Positions 18,392 to 27,315 of a stretch of 64,000 nt of DNA are shown piece after piece (the first letter of the stretch is position 1; every line of letters starts with the position of its first letter). Under the pieces are notes generated by a model. It was given only the letters and a program-made list of their open reading frames with translations, ran no database searches and was not told the DNA's origin. Both the position numbers and the translations under genes were made by a program. The DNA is from Paracoccus indicus (lineage in GTDB: Bacteria > Pseudomonadota > Alphaproteobacteria > Rhodobacterales > Rhodobacteraceae), in contig NZ_PYWA01000008.1 in NCBI RefSeq assembly GCF_003056335.1, forward strand, positions 92,484 to 156,483, written 5' to 3'.

Positions 18392-19513
18392 TCAGCTTTC
18401 CTGATAGAGGGGAATGTCATAGCCATGCGTCTTCAGCAGGGCATGACGACGTGCGGCTTTCAGATCCTCCGCCACCATCTCCTCGCACATCTGCTGGGTG
18501 GTGATCTGCGGGGTCCAGCCCAGCTTTTCGCGCGCCTTGGTGGGATCGCCCAGCAGGGTCTCGACCTCGGTCGGGCGGAAATAGCGCGGATCGACGCGCA
18601 CGATCACCTGTCCTGCGGTGACACCGGGGGCATCGTCACCGACGACGGAGTCGACGATGCCAACCTCGGCCTCGTTCTGGCCGTCAAATCGCAAGGTGAT
18701 GCCGACCTGCGCCGCCGACCATTCGATGAACTGGCGCACCGAATATTGCACGCCCGTCGCGATGACGAAATCTTCGGGCTCGTCCTGCTGCAGCATCATC
18801 CACTGCATGCGGACATAGTCCTTGGCATGCCCCCAGTCCCGCAGCGCATCCATGTTGCCCATGTAAAGGCAATCTTCCAGCCCCTGGGCGATATTGGCGA
18901 TGCCGCGGGTGATCTTGCGGGTCACGAAGGTCTCGCCCCGGCGGGGGGACTCGTGGTTGAACAGGATGCCGTTGCAGGCATAGATGCCATAGGCCTCGCG
19001 ATAGTTTACCGCGATCCAATAGGCATACATCTTGGCCACCGCATAGGGCGATCGGGGATAGAAGGGCGTCGTCTCGCGCTGCGGAATTTCCTGGACCTTG
19101 CCGTAAAGCTCGGATGTCGAGGCCTGATAGAACTTGGTCTTGTCTTCCAGCTTCAGAAACCGGATCGCTTCCAGGATCCGCAGCGTGCCAAGCGCATCGA
19201 CGTTGGCGGTATATTCCGGCGTCTCGAAGCTGACGGCGACATGGGATTGGGCGCCGAGGTTGTAGACCTCGTCGGGGCGGACGGCTTCCATGATGCGCAT
19301 GACCGAGGATGTGTCGCCCAGATCCCCGTAGTGCAGGAACATCCGCGCATCTTCGGCATGAGGGTCCTGATAGATGTGGTCGATGCGCTGCGTGTTCAGC
19401 GATGAGGACCGGCGCTTGATGCCATGGACCTCATAGCCCTTTTCCATCAGCAGCTCAGCCAGATAGGATCCGTCCTGACCTGTGATCCCGGTGATAAGCG
19501 CCCGTTTTGTCAT
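18392..19513 (-). CDS. gmd: GDP-mannose 4,6-dehydratase
   Basis: First committed step to GDP-L-fucose. [18 protein letters not shown] is the NADP-binding loop, [18 protein letters not shown] is the typical Gmd RR loop, and [17 protein letters not shown] and [19 protein letters not shown] hold the TSE and YxxxK catalytic residues. Length 373 aa. GAGGGA lies 5 bases before ATG 19513. It is the promoter-proximal gene of the eight-gene minus-strand polysaccharide operon ending with rfbA. Confidence 0.96.
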   Translation of the reverse strand: MTKRALITGITGQDGSYLAELLMEKGYEVHGIKRRSSSLNTQRIDHIYQDPHAEDARMFLHYGDLGDTSSVMRIMEAVRPDEVYNLGAQSHVAVSFETPEYTANVDALGTLRILEAIRFLKLEDKTKFYQASTSELYGKVQEIPQRETTPFYPRSPYAVAKMYAYWIAVNYREAYGIYACNGILFNHESPRRGETFVTRKITRGIANIAQGLEDCLYMGNMDALRDWGHAKDYVRMQWMMLQQDEPEDFVIATGVQYSVRQFIEWSAAQVGITLRFDGQNEAEVGIVDSVVGDDAPGVTAGQVIVRVDPRYFRPTEVETLLGDPTKAREKLGWTPQITTQQMCEEMVAEDLKAARRHALLKTHGYDIPLYQES

Positions 19514-19742
19514 CCAAATCCCTCATTTGCACACACATACTGGCCATCGCTTGAAAGGCCGCCCGTTCTTTCCGGTTTACGTCACGTCCCGGCGGTTGTC
19601 CAAGTCTCAAGTGCGCAGTCTTGTGATTGATGAGGCAGCTTGCACGAATATCGTGAAGGTTCGCTGAACGGCCACAGGAAGACGGCAATTCGCAAGGCAT
19701 CCGGTCGCCATCTTCGCGCCAAACAACGGATGCCCGAGAGTA
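19514..19742 (-). promoter_or_regulatory. leader/promoter region of the gmd-rfbA operon
   Basis: 229 bases between the end of the galactonate operon and gmd, both on the minus strand. No gene is evident. It should hold the polysaccharide promoter and a terminator for the upstream operon, but I could not pick a convincing -35/-10 pair or T-tailed hairpin. Confidence 0.35.
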
Positions 19743-20588
19743 TCAGCCCAGAATCACCCGATGCTCGGCCTGACCCTTGCCGTCCAGGGGAACGGCGAAG
19801 GTGCACCCGTCGTGGGGACCGGGGCTGTCCATGCCTTGGGTAGCCGACGTCGCGAACAGGGTATCCAGTTCTGGACCCCCGATCGCGGGGCAGGACACAT
19901 GCGCCGCGGGCAGCATCACTGCCCGGTCGAACCGACCTTGCGCGTCATAGCGTGCGACACGGCTTGCCCCCCATTGGGCCGACCACAGCCCGCCCTCCGC
20001 GTCCATCACCGCGCCATCGGGGTTCAGCCCCTCGGCACGCAGATCGATGAAGGGTTCGGCCTCGCCGACGGGCCATCCATCGGCGTCCAGCCGGACGCGC
20101 ATGATCACGCCCTTGGCCGTATCGGTGAAGCAGGCCGCATCGCCCGAGGGCGCAAAGCAGATGGCATTGGTGATGGTGATGTCGCCGAACAGCTTGCACA
20201 GCTCTCCCCTATGGAAGCGCCAGATCGAGCCCGCACCCTCTTCGGCATTCAGCCCCATCGTGCCGATCCAGAAACCGCCCTGAGGATCGGCACGCCCATC
20301 GTTGGAACGGGTGACGGGGTTGTCAGCCTCCAGCGGGGTCAGATCCTGCCGCGATCCATCGCGCAGGTCGAACAGCATCAATGCCCGCGACGATGCCACG
20401 ATCAGCCGGTCCGCATCCACGATCCCCGCGGCCGAGACATGGTCGTCGAAGTCCCAGTGCCGGCGCGTGCCATCCAAGGGCTTCAGATACATGCGCCTGG
20501 AGAGGATATCGAACCAGATCAGCGCGTTCAGGTCGGAATGCCACAAGGCACCCTCGCCCAAGGCGCAGGGGGTGTCGTCGAAGATCAT
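19743..20588 (-). CDS. SMP-30/gluconolactonase family lactonase, probable galactonolactonase
   Basis: Predicted to open D-galactono-1,4-lactone (or 1,5-lactone) to galactonate, the second step of the oxidative galactose route. SMP-30 beta-propeller marks: metal-binding Glu in CALGEGALWH, Asn/Asp in VTRSNDGRADPQGGFWIGTM, Asn in ITITNAICFAPSG, and Asp in GLNPDGAVMDAEGGLW. Length 281 aa from ATG 20588 (MIFDDTPCA), which overlaps the dgoA stop by 4 bases. Other sugar lactones are possible substrates; the neighbourhood supports galactonolactone. Confidence 0.85.
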   Translation of the reverse strand: MIFDDTPCALGEGALWHSDLNALIWFDILSRRMYLKPLDGTRRHWDFDDHVSAAGIVDADRLIVASSRALMLFDLRDGSRQDLTPLEADNPVTRSNDGRADPQGGFWIGTMGLNAEEGAGSIWRFHRGELCKLFGDITITNAICFAPSGDAACFTDTAKGVIMRVRLDADGWPVGEAEPFIDLRAEGLNPDGAVMDAEGGLWSAQWGASRVARYDAQGRFDRAVMLPAAHVSCPAIGGPELDTLFATSATQGMDSPGPHDGCTFAVPLDGKGQAEHRVILG

Positions 20589-21190
20589 GCCACCACCCCG
20601 TCCCATGCCGCGACCATCGCGCGGGCCTTGGCGGTGACAGCTGCCGCGTCATCGCCCGGCTTGTAGAGCGACGACCCGATGCCAAAGCCCGCGGCCCCCG
20701 CCTGATGCCATTCGCCCATGTTTTCGGCGGACACGCCGCCCACTGCCCACATCGCGGTCCTCGCGGGCAGGATCGCCCGCATCGCGCGCAGCCCCTTGGG
20801 GCCGATCAATTCGCCCGGGAAAAGCTTCAGCCCCGAGGCGCCCGCATTCAGCGCCACGAAAGCCTCGGAAGGGGTCATGATGCCCGGAAAGCTGTCCATG
20901 CCCGCCGCACGCGTGGCGCGGATGACGTCGGCGTCGCAATTGGGCGACAGCACCATCCGCCCGCCCGCATCGACCACCGATTGCACCTGCGCAGGCGTCA
21001 GCACCGTGCCCGCACCGATGGTCGCGACATCGCCGAAGTCGCGTGCCAGCAGGGCGATGCTGTCCAAGGGATCGGGCGAGTTCAGCGGAACCTCGATGCG
21101 GGTAATGCCGGCCTCGATCAGGGCATGGGCGATGGCGGGGGCCTCGGGCGGGGTCAGGCCGCGCAGGATGGCGATCAGGGGGCGGGACAT
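20585..21190 (-). CDS. dgoA: 2-dehydro-3-deoxy-6-phosphogalactonate aldolase
   Basis: Cleaves KDPGal to pyruvate and glyceraldehyde-3-phosphate. Class I KDPG/KDPGal aldolase: the catalytic Glu lies in GITRIEVPLNSPDPL, the middle has GDVATIGAGTVLT, and the Schiff-base Lys is in GASGLKLFPGELIGP. Length 201 aa matches the family. It starts 15 bases after the kinase stop and overlaps the lactonase start. Confidence 0.93.
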   Translation of the reverse strand: MSRPLIAILRGLTPPEAPAIAHALIEAGITRIEVPLNSPDPLDSIALLARDFGDVATIGAGTVLTPAQVQSVVDAGGRMVLSPNCDADVIRATRAAGMDSFPGIMTPSEAFVALNAGASGLKLFPGELIGPKGLRAMRAILPARTAMWAVGGVSAENMGEWHQAGAAGFGIGSSLYKPGDDAAAVTAKARAMVAAWDGVVA

Positions 21191-21205
21191 GGCGGGGCCT
21201 TTCGG

Positions 21206-22093
21206 TCAGTTTGACTTGAAGTGCTGATATGCGGCGGCAAGACCGGCAAGGGTCGCATCCTCGACCGACATCATGGCGGCTGGCACGCCCTGCGCCCTCA
21301 GCGCCTGTTCATAGAGCGAGGACAGCGCCGGCGCGCCGATGATAGTAACGTCGCAGCCCAGCCACCAAGGCTTGGCCGCGGCCAGTTCCCACCCGATCAG
21401 CGTGCCCGACAGACGGGCACGGGCGACCGCTGGCGCCAACCCCTGCAGCAGCGATTCCGCGCGCAGCTGGAACAACCCGCCATAGCCGCGTTCGGGGCGG
21501 GCCATCGCGTCGGACAGTGCGGCGATGAAGGCGTCTTGGTCGCAGTCTTCGCCGCCGACCGAATGGCGCAGCACAGATTGGCCCGCGATCAGGGCGAACA
21601 GTTCGCCGGTCATAAGGCTTTTGAAGTTGCAGATCTCGCCCGCCGAGATGCGCACCCATTTCGTATGGGTGCCGGGCAGGCAGGCGATGCCGTCGAAATC
21701 GGGTGTCATCGCCAGAAGACCCGCGATCTGCGTCTCCTCGCCGCGCATCACGTCGGCGGGGCTGTCCTGACGGATGCCGCAGACGATGCGGACGGGCCGC
21801 CCGCCCGGATCGCCGGGGACGGCGACCATGCGAGGCGTTGCGGGGCAGGGGACGGGGGCATAGGGCGCCTCGACCCATCCCTGGCGCGAACCGACCATGC
21901 CGCTGGCGACGACGGGGACAGCGGGCCAGCCTTGGGTCGCCTGGTCAAGCACGGTGGCGAAATCGTCAGGCCCCAGCACGCCCATCCCCCGGTCCGAGGT
22001 CCGTCGTTCCACCACCTTGCGGCCCGACATGGCCCAGAGGCGCAGGTTCGTCGTGCCCCAATCGGCGGCAATCCAGTCTATCTCGGCAGTCAC
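21206..22093 (-). CDS. dgoK: 2-dehydro-3-deoxygalactonokinase
   Basis: Phosphorylates KDGal with ATP to KDPGal. The N-terminal ATP-binding strand is IDWIAADWGTTNLRLWAM, followed by ERRTSDRGMGVLGPDDF, SGMVGSRQGWVEAPYAPVPC and the substrate-loop sequence LPGTHTKWVRISAGEI, all typical of DgoK. Length 295 aa. The start codon at 22093 is GTG and overlaps the alpha-galactosidase stop, so the two are translationally coupled. Confidence 0.93.
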   Translation of the reverse strand: MTAEIDWIAADWGTTNLRLWAMSGRKVVERRTSDRGMGVLGPDDFATVLDQATQGWPAVPVVASGMVGSRQGWVEAPYAPVPCPATPRMVAVPGDPGGRPVRIVCGIRQDSPADVMRGEETQIAGLLAMTPDFDGIACLPGTHTKWVRISAGEICNFKSLMTGELFALIAGQSVLRHSVGGEDCDQDAFIAALSDAMARPERGYGGLFQLRAESLLQGLAPAVARARLSGTLIGWELAAAKPWWLGCDVTIIGAPALSSLYEQALRAQGVPAAMMSVEDATLAGLAAAYQHFKSN

Positions 22094-24138
22094 AAACGCA
22101 TTCCTTCAATCACGGCGACGGTCTGCGGGAAGGCGGGCGGCAGGGCAACCCCCTGCGCCATCAGCGCCGCGCCGGTCAGTGTCACATCGCCCCGGCTGAT
22201 CGCCGTATGGGACGTATGATGCCCAATCGGCTTTTCAATCATCCGCAGCCGGTAGCGCGCCTTGGGATCAAGCCCCGTCAGGCGCAGCGCAGGCGGCTGG
22301 AGGGCCGCGGGGCTTTCCAAGGTCGCGGCAAAGATCACCAGCCGCGATCCATCCGCCGCCATCTGCATCTCGGCCAGCGCCCCTTGGGGCCGGTCCAGCC
22401 GCCAGATGTCGCCCGCCAGCATCCAGTCGCGGTTGGCCTTCCACCAAGTCGTGACGCGGGTCAGGGTCTGGGCCTCTGGCTCGGTCAGTTCGCGGGGGTC
22501 CATCTCGAAGCCCATGTGCCGTTGGGCGGCGGTCCAGGCACGCAGCGCCATCGGCAGCACCCGCCCCGAGGTGTGGCATTCGCGCGGCCCCACATGGCTG
22601 CCCGTGGCGATCGCGGGCAGGAAGCACGCCGCCTGATGCTGGATGCGCAGGCGTTCCAGCGCGTCGTTGCTGTCGGACAGCCAGACCCGCGGGCAGCGGG
22701 CCAGGATGCCCGCGTCGATACGCCCCCCGCCCGAGGCGCAGCTTTCGATCTCGACCTGCGGATGGGCGGCACGCAGCCGGTCCAGCAGGTCATAGACGCC
22801 GCGCGTCTGACCCGCATCGGGGAAGGGCGTCAGGCGGTTGTGGTCCCATTTGACATAGTCGATGTCCCAATCGCGCAGGATCGCGTTCAACCGCGCGAAC
22901 AAGTGGTCGCGCACATCGTCGCGCGTCATGTCCAGATGCAGCTGGTTGCGGCCCCGGATCTGATCGGCAGGTCCCAGCACCCAATCGGGATGGGCGCGAT
23001 AAAGGTCGCTGTCCTCGTTGATCATCTCGGGCTCGACCCAGAGGCCGAAGCGCATGCCCAGTTCCTGTACCCGGTCGATCAGCGGCTGGAAGCCATGGGG
23101 ATGCTTGCGCGGATCGATCTGCCAATCGCCAAGCGAGGTCGTGTCATCGTCGCGCCGCCCGAACCAGCCGTCGTCCAGCACGAAGCGTTCCGCCCCAAGC
23201 GCCGCCGCGCGGGCGGCGATTTCGGCCAGTTCTTCGGCGTCGTGGCGGAAATAGATCGCCTCCCACCCGTTGTAATGGACGGGGCGGGGCTGGCGGGCAT
23301 GGGGCAGGCGGTCGCGGATGGCGCGCTGGAACGGGATGGACACGCTGTTCAGCCCCGCATCGCCTCGCGCCAGCAGCATCTCGGCGCTGTCGAAGCGGGT
23401 GGCGGCGGCGCGTTCCGACCCCGAGGCATAGCCCAGCTGGATCTGGCGGCGCCCCTCGGGCAGGGCCTCGACCACCATGCGGTGACCGCCCGACCAGCCG
23501 TAATGCAGGGCCATCACGTCGCCCCGCGTATGGGTCGTGCCATGGGTGGCCAGCCACAGATGCGGGGGGTGTTCATGCCCCGACCGGCCCGTCCGGGCGT
23601 CGCGGATGCGGGTGCCGTGGTCCAGATCGCTGGTCACGGGCTGGAATTCGCGCGTCCATCGGCCCGCCAGCTCGGTCAGCTGGTCCATATGCGGCGGGAC
23701 GGGCAGGGCGGCAGCGGCCAGCCAATGCAGGCGGATCGGGCGATCGGCGGTCAGGCTGGCGGTGATGGCGACCAATCCGTGCGGTTGCGGTCGGATGCGG
23801 TGGGTCAGGGTCAGCCCGTCTGCCGCGTGAACCAGTGTCAGCCCATCGTCCTGATCGGCGGATTGCAGCGCCCATGCGGGTTCCAGGGGCGTGCCATCGG
23901 TGTCGAACGCCACCAGCCCCGGCTGGCCCGGAAAGCTGCGCCGCTCCTCGGGCAGCAGCGAGAGGGGCGGCAGTTCGTCCAGCATGCCGCCAGTGATGCC
24001 ACCCGCACCCGCCGCCACCAGATCGCCCGGATCCTGATCGGCGGGCAGGGGCGCGCCCCAGTAATGGCAGCAGGCCATCCCACCATCGCTGCCAAAGACC
24101 AGGGTCTGGGCGTCGGTGTCGATGCGCCAAACCCTCAT
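22090..24138 (-). CDS. alpha-galactosidase, GH36 family
   Basis: Hydrolyses terminal alpha-galactosides (melibiose, raffinose) to galactose. GH36 marks: RFVLDDGWFGRRDDDTTSLG, FGLWVEPEMINEDSDLYRAH, the nucleophile Asp in DIDYVKWDHNR, and the acid/base region with EIESCASGGGRID and VWLSDSNDALERLRIQ, followed by GSHVGPRECHTSGR. Length 682 aa with no signal peptide, so cytosolic after import. Start ATG 24138 (MRVWRIDTD) overlaps the permease stop by 4 bases. The longer open frame to 24900 runs through the permease gene and is ignored. Confidence 0.94.
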   Translation of the reverse strand: MRVWRIDTDAQTLVFGSDGGMACCHYWGAPLPADQDPGDLVAAGAGGITGGMLDELPPLSLLPEERRSFPGQPGLVAFDTDGTPLEPAWALQSADQDDGLTLVHAADGLTLTHRIRPQPHGLVAITASLTADRPIRLHWLAAAALPVPPHMDQLTELAGRWTREFQPVTSDLDHGTRIRDARTGRSGHEHPPHLWLATHGTTHTRGDVMALHYGWSGGHRMVVEALPEGRRQIQLGYASGSERAAATRFDSAEMLLARGDAGLNSVSIPFQRAIRDRLPHARQPRPVHYNGWEAIYFRHDAEELAEIAARAAALGAERFVLDDGWFGRRDDDTTSLGDWQIDPRKHPHGFQPLIDRVQELGMRFGLWVEPEMINEDSDLYRAHPDWVLGPADQIRGRNQLHLDMTRDDVRDHLFARLNAILRDWDIDYVKWDHNRLTPFPDAGQTRGVYDLLDRLRAAHPQVEIESCASGGGRIDAGILARCPRVWLSDSNDALERLRIQHQAACFLPAIATGSHVGPRECHTSGRVLPMALRAWTAAQRHMGFEMDPRELTEPEAQTLTRVTTWWKANRDWMLAGDIWRLDRPQGALAEMQMAADGSRLVIFAATLESPAALQPPALRLTGLDPKARYRLRMIEKPIGHHTSHTAISRGDVTLTGAALMAQGVALPPAFPQTVAVIEGMRL

Positions 24139-24980
24139 TTCACCGCACCCAAGGTCAGACCGGCGATGAAATGGCGCTGCATCAGGAAGAACATCAGGAC
24201 CGGAGGCATGGCGGCCAGGATCGACCCCGCCGAGACCAGATGCCAGGCCGCGACCCATTGGCCGTTCAGGCTGTTCAGGCCTGCGGTAATGGGCTGCGTC
24301 TCGGCGCCCGTGGTCAGCACCATCGCCCAGAAGTAATCGTTCCAGATGAAGGTGAAGACAAGCACCGACAGCGCCGCGATGGCCGGGCGGACCAGCGGCA
24401 GGACGATGTGCCAGAAGATCTGCCATTCGTTGACGCCCTCGACACGCGCAGCCTCGATCAGCTCGCGCGGCAGGGCCTTGATGAAGTTGCGCATGAACAG
24501 CGTGCAGAACCCCGTCTGAAAGGCGATATGGAACAGCGCCAGCCCGGTGACGGTGTTGTAGAGACCCATGTTCACCGTCAGGTCGCGCACCGGCACCATC
24601 AGGATCTGGAAGGGCACGAAGTTGCCCGCCACGAACATGAAGAACACCACCAGCGACAGCCGGAACTTGTAGACCGCCAGCGCATAGCCCGTCAGGCAGG
24701 ACAGGCCGACCGCGCCGATCACCGTGGGAATGGTGATGCGGAAGCTGTTCAGCAGGTATTGCGCGATGGGCGAATTGCGGAAGACGTCGGCATAATTCTC
24801 GAAGGCGATGCGGGACGGGATGCCGAAGTAATTGCCGGCGGCCAGATCGCCCGAGGGACGCAGCGAGGTCAGCGCCACCCCCAGCAGGGGCAGAAGCCAC
24901 AGCACAAGCATGATCGGCAGTGCGATCTTGTAGCTGCGCTGAAAGGCGGGGGACATGGTCTGGATGGGACGGGGGAACAT
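24135..24980 (-). CDS. sugar ABC transporter permease (MalG type)
   Basis: Inner-membrane permease of a CUT1-family importer. A 281-residue protein with about six hydrophobic segments, the first at LPIMLVLWLLPLLGVALTSL. The cytosolic EAA loop that contacts the ATPase is EAARVEGVNEWQIFWHIVLP. It follows its partner permease by 4 bases and leads into the alpha-galactosidase gene, so the cargo is probably a galactoside. Confidence 0.92.
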   Translation of the reverse strand: MFPRPIQTMSPAFQRSYKIALPIMLVLWLLPLLGVALTSLRPSGDLAAGNYFGIPSRIAFENYADVFRNSPIAQYLLNSFRITIPTVIGAVGLSCLTGYALAVYKFRLSLVVFFMFVAGNFVPFQILMVPVRDLTVNMGLYNTVTGLALFHIAFQTGFCTLFMRNFIKALPRELIEAARVEGVNEWQIFWHIVLPLVRPAIAALSVLVFTFIWNDYFWAMVLTTGAETQPITAGLNSLNGQWVAAWHLVSAGSILAAMPPVLMFFLMQRHFIAGLTLGAVK

Positions 24981-24984
24981 CGGA

Positions 24985-25896
24985 TCAAAGCCCTCTCTCG
25001 TCGCGCCACATCTTCCAGATGAAGCCCGTGATGAAGATCATCATGATGGCGAACAGCACCACGGCAATGGCCGCGCCGTAACCCATGCGATAGCCGTATT
25101 CCGACAGCGCCTGTTCGTACATGTAATAGGACAGCACGCGGCTGGACCCGAAGGGCCCGCCCGAGGTCATGATGCTGACCAGGTCGAAGCTGCGCAGCGC
25201 GCCGATGACGGTGACGACCACCGCGATGAAGGTCGCGGGGCGCAGTTGCGGCAGCACCACATGCCACAGCATCCGCCAGCCCTTGGCGCCGTCCAGACGC
25301 GCAGCCTCGATCTGGTCGGGGGCGACGGCGTTAAGACCCGTCAGATACAGGATCATGCAATAGGCGATCTGCGGCCAGAGGCCCGCCGCGATGATGCCAT
25401 AGGTGACATAGCGTTCATCCGCCAGGATCGCGACACCCGTCCCCGTGACCCATTCGATCAGCACGTAAAGCAGCCCGAAGCCCGGCGCATAGAACCACGA
25501 GAAGATCAGCCCCACGACCACCTGGCTGATGACGAAGGGGAAGAAGAACAGCGACTTGTAGATGCGGATGCCCTTGACCGTCTGGTTCAGGAATAGTGCG
25601 ATCAACAGCCCAAGCGGAACCGCCAGCAGATAGAGCGCCAGCCAAAGGACGTTGTTCTTCAGGCTGGTATAGAAGGCATCGTCCCACCACAGCTCGGAAT
25701 AATTGGCCAAGCCGATCCAGCGCATCGGTCCCAGGCCATCCCAATCATGGAAGGATACCCAAACCGACTGGAAGATCGGGATCAGCACATAGACGGCGAA
25801 CATCAGCATGCCCGGCGCAAGAAACAGCCAGGGTGTCAGGCTGTTCCGGCGACGCGCGCGCGCTTTCGGCGGGTGGATGTCGGGAAGGGCGGTCAT
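24985..25896 (-). CDS. sugar ABC transporter permease (MalF type)
   Basis: Partner permease of the galactoside importer, 303 aa. First membrane segment PWLFLAPGMLMFAVYVLIPI; EAA loop EAARLDGAKGWRMLWHVVLP. ATG 25896 (MTALPDIHPPK) has GGAGGT 6 bases upstream and is preferred over an in-frame start at 25914. The gene for the substrate-binding protein ends 72 bases upstream. Confidence 0.92.
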   Translation of the reverse strand: MTALPDIHPPKARARRRNSLTPWLFLAPGMLMFAVYVLIPIFQSVWVSFHDWDGLGPMRWIGLANYSELWWDDAFYTSLKNNVLWLALYLLAVPLGLLIALFLNQTVKGIRIYKSLFFFPFVISQVVVGLIFSWFYAPGFGLLYVLIEWVTGTGVAILADERYVTYGIIAAGLWPQIAYCMILYLTGLNAVAPDQIEAARLDGAKGWRMLWHVVLPQLRPATFIAVVVTVIGALRSFDLVSIMTSGGPFGSSRVLSYYMYEQALSEYGYRMGYGAAIAVVLFAIMMIFITGFIWKMWRDERGL

Positions 25897-25968
25897 GCGG
25901 GACCTCCGGGGCAAGCGGGTGGGTGCAAGAAGGATGCGGGCGGTTCGATGGGGACCGCCCGCCTGATG

Positions 25969-27201
25969 TCAGCCGGCTTCGCGCTGGCGCACGCGCTCCA
26001 GCCGTTCCAGGATGGTGTCGAGGCGTTCGGGACGGACCATGAATTCCTGGAAGCCCTCCATCCCCGCCTTGGCCATCTCGGGGGATGCGTCGCGGTCGAA
26101 GAACTGCGCGATGCCACCCTCGGCAGTGGACAACAGTTCGAACCCGGCCTGCAGGTAGGGATCGTCGCCGACGGTGCTGTCGGCATTGATCGGCAGCTGG
26201 CCAAGCGTCTCGTTCATCTTGGTCTGCACGTCTGCGCGGGCCAGATAGGCCAGGAACAGCTTGGCGTCCTCGGGGTTCTTGGCACCGGCCGGAATGTGGA
26301 TCGTATCGGTCGGAGCCTCCTCGGCGCGCGGGATGTCGGGATTGATCGTCGGGAACTGCATGAACCCAAGGGTGTCATTGGTCATGCCGCCATCCTTGAA
26401 CGTGGCCGCGGCAAAGTTACCCATGACGTAATTGGCGGCCTTGCCCTGCACGACATTCGACACGGCATCCTGCCAGTCGATCGCGGCATGGTTCTTCGAG
26501 GTATAGGGCAGCAGCTTTTCCCATTCGGCGAAGACGGCCTTGACCTTGTCGTCGGTCCAGGGGATCTCGCCGCGCGTCAGCTGCATGTGCCAGTCATAGC
26601 CGTTGGTACGCAGCGACAGGTAATCGAAGATCCCCGCGATGGGCCAAAGCGCCTTCGAGCCGGTGGTCACGCAGTCGATCCCGGCCTCCTGGAACTTCGC
26701 GCAATTGGCCAGAAATTCTTCCCAGTTGTCAGTAGGTTCGACGCCGACCTGCTCGTAGACATCCTTGTTGTAGTAGATGCCCCACTGGTAATAGGTATAG
26801 GGGATCCCCCACTGCTTGCCGTCGATGGTCATCGCGGATGCGGCTGAATGCAGGCTTTCGTTCAGCCCGTTCTCGGCCCAGACATCGGAGACGTCCAGGA
26901 ACTGGTTGGCCTCGACGAAGGGCGCCATGCGGTTGCCCGCGTACCAATTGGCCAGATCGGGCGCATCGGCGGTCAGGAAGTTGCGGATGGCGGTCTTGTA
27001 ACCCTCGTGGTCGAAAGTGTTCACCTTGACCTTGATGTCGGGATACTCGGCCTCGAAATCCGCGATCAGCTGTTCGAAGGCAGCCTTGGGCGCGGGATCG
27101 GACGCATCCGTGTTCATCACCAGTTCGCGGGTCTGTGCAAAAGCGGGTGCGGTGGTGGCCAGCAGTGCAGCCAGCAGCAGCCCTCGTTTCGTATGGACCA
27201 T
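25969..27201 (-). CDS. sugar ABC transporter substrate-binding protein
   Basis: Periplasmic extracellular solute-binding protein family 1, 410 aa. The Sec signal is MVHTKRGLLLAALLATTAPA with cleavage after AFA. The mature part starts QTRELVMNTDASDPAPKAAF and has the family stretch NWYAGNRMAPFVEANQFLDV. ATG 27201 has GGAGGAG just upstream. It is first in the minus-strand operon SBP-permeases-alpha-galactosidase-dgoK-dgoA-lactonase and divergent from the IclR gene. Likely ligands are galactosides such as melibiose or raffinose, from context only. Confidence 0.92.
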   Translation of the reverse strand: MVHTKRGLLLAALLATTAPAFAQTRELVMNTDASDPAPKAAFEQLIADFEAEYPDIKVKVNTFDHEGYKTAIRNFLTADAPDLANWYAGNRMAPFVEANQFLDVSDVWAENGLNESLHSAASAMTIDGKQWGIPYTYYQWGIYYNKDVYEQVGVEPTDNWEEFLANCAKFQEAGIDCVTTGSKALWPIAGIFDYLSLRTNGYDWHMQLTRGEIPWTDDKVKAVFAEWEKLLPYTSKNHAAIDWQDAVSNVVQGKAANYVMGNFAAATFKDGGMTNDTLGFMQFPTINPDIPRAEEAPTDTIHIPAGAKNPEDAKLFLAYLARADVQTKMNETLGQLPINADSTVGDDPYLQAGFELLSTAEGGIAQFFDRDASPEMAKAGMEGFQEFMVRPERLDTILERLERVRQREAG

Positions 27202-27229
27202 GGTCTCCTCCCCATTAGGTTCCAAATAG

Positions 27230-27256
27230 TGAAACTCAGTTTTGAATATTGAAACT
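27230..27256. promoter_or_regulatory. candidate IclR operator in the divergent galactoside promoter
   Basis: Between the divergent importer and iclR genes there are two TGAAACT copies (27230-27236 and 27250-27256), 20 bases apart. The second forms one arm of an imperfect palindrome AGTTTTGAATATTGAAACT (27238-27256) with 5-base perfect arms. IclR regulators often bind such GAAAC/GTTTC sites. The site lies 29 bases upstream of the binding-protein start, so binding would interfere with its promoter. Confidence 0.45.
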
Positions 27257-27315
27257 ATGCTGCGAATCGATTAGCCTTGTCAACAACGGCAATGCTGCGG
27301 AGAGGAGGCCATGGC

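Noticed and set aside
21703..24336. 877-residue open frame on the plus strand
   Set aside because: Antisense to dgoK and the GH36 gene; Arg/Pro/Gly-rich and unlike any family.
22090..24900. 936-residue alpha-galactosidase with long N-terminal extension
   Set aside because: The first ~250 residues are the permease gene read in another frame; the GH36 start with ATGA overlap at 24138 fits length and operon style.
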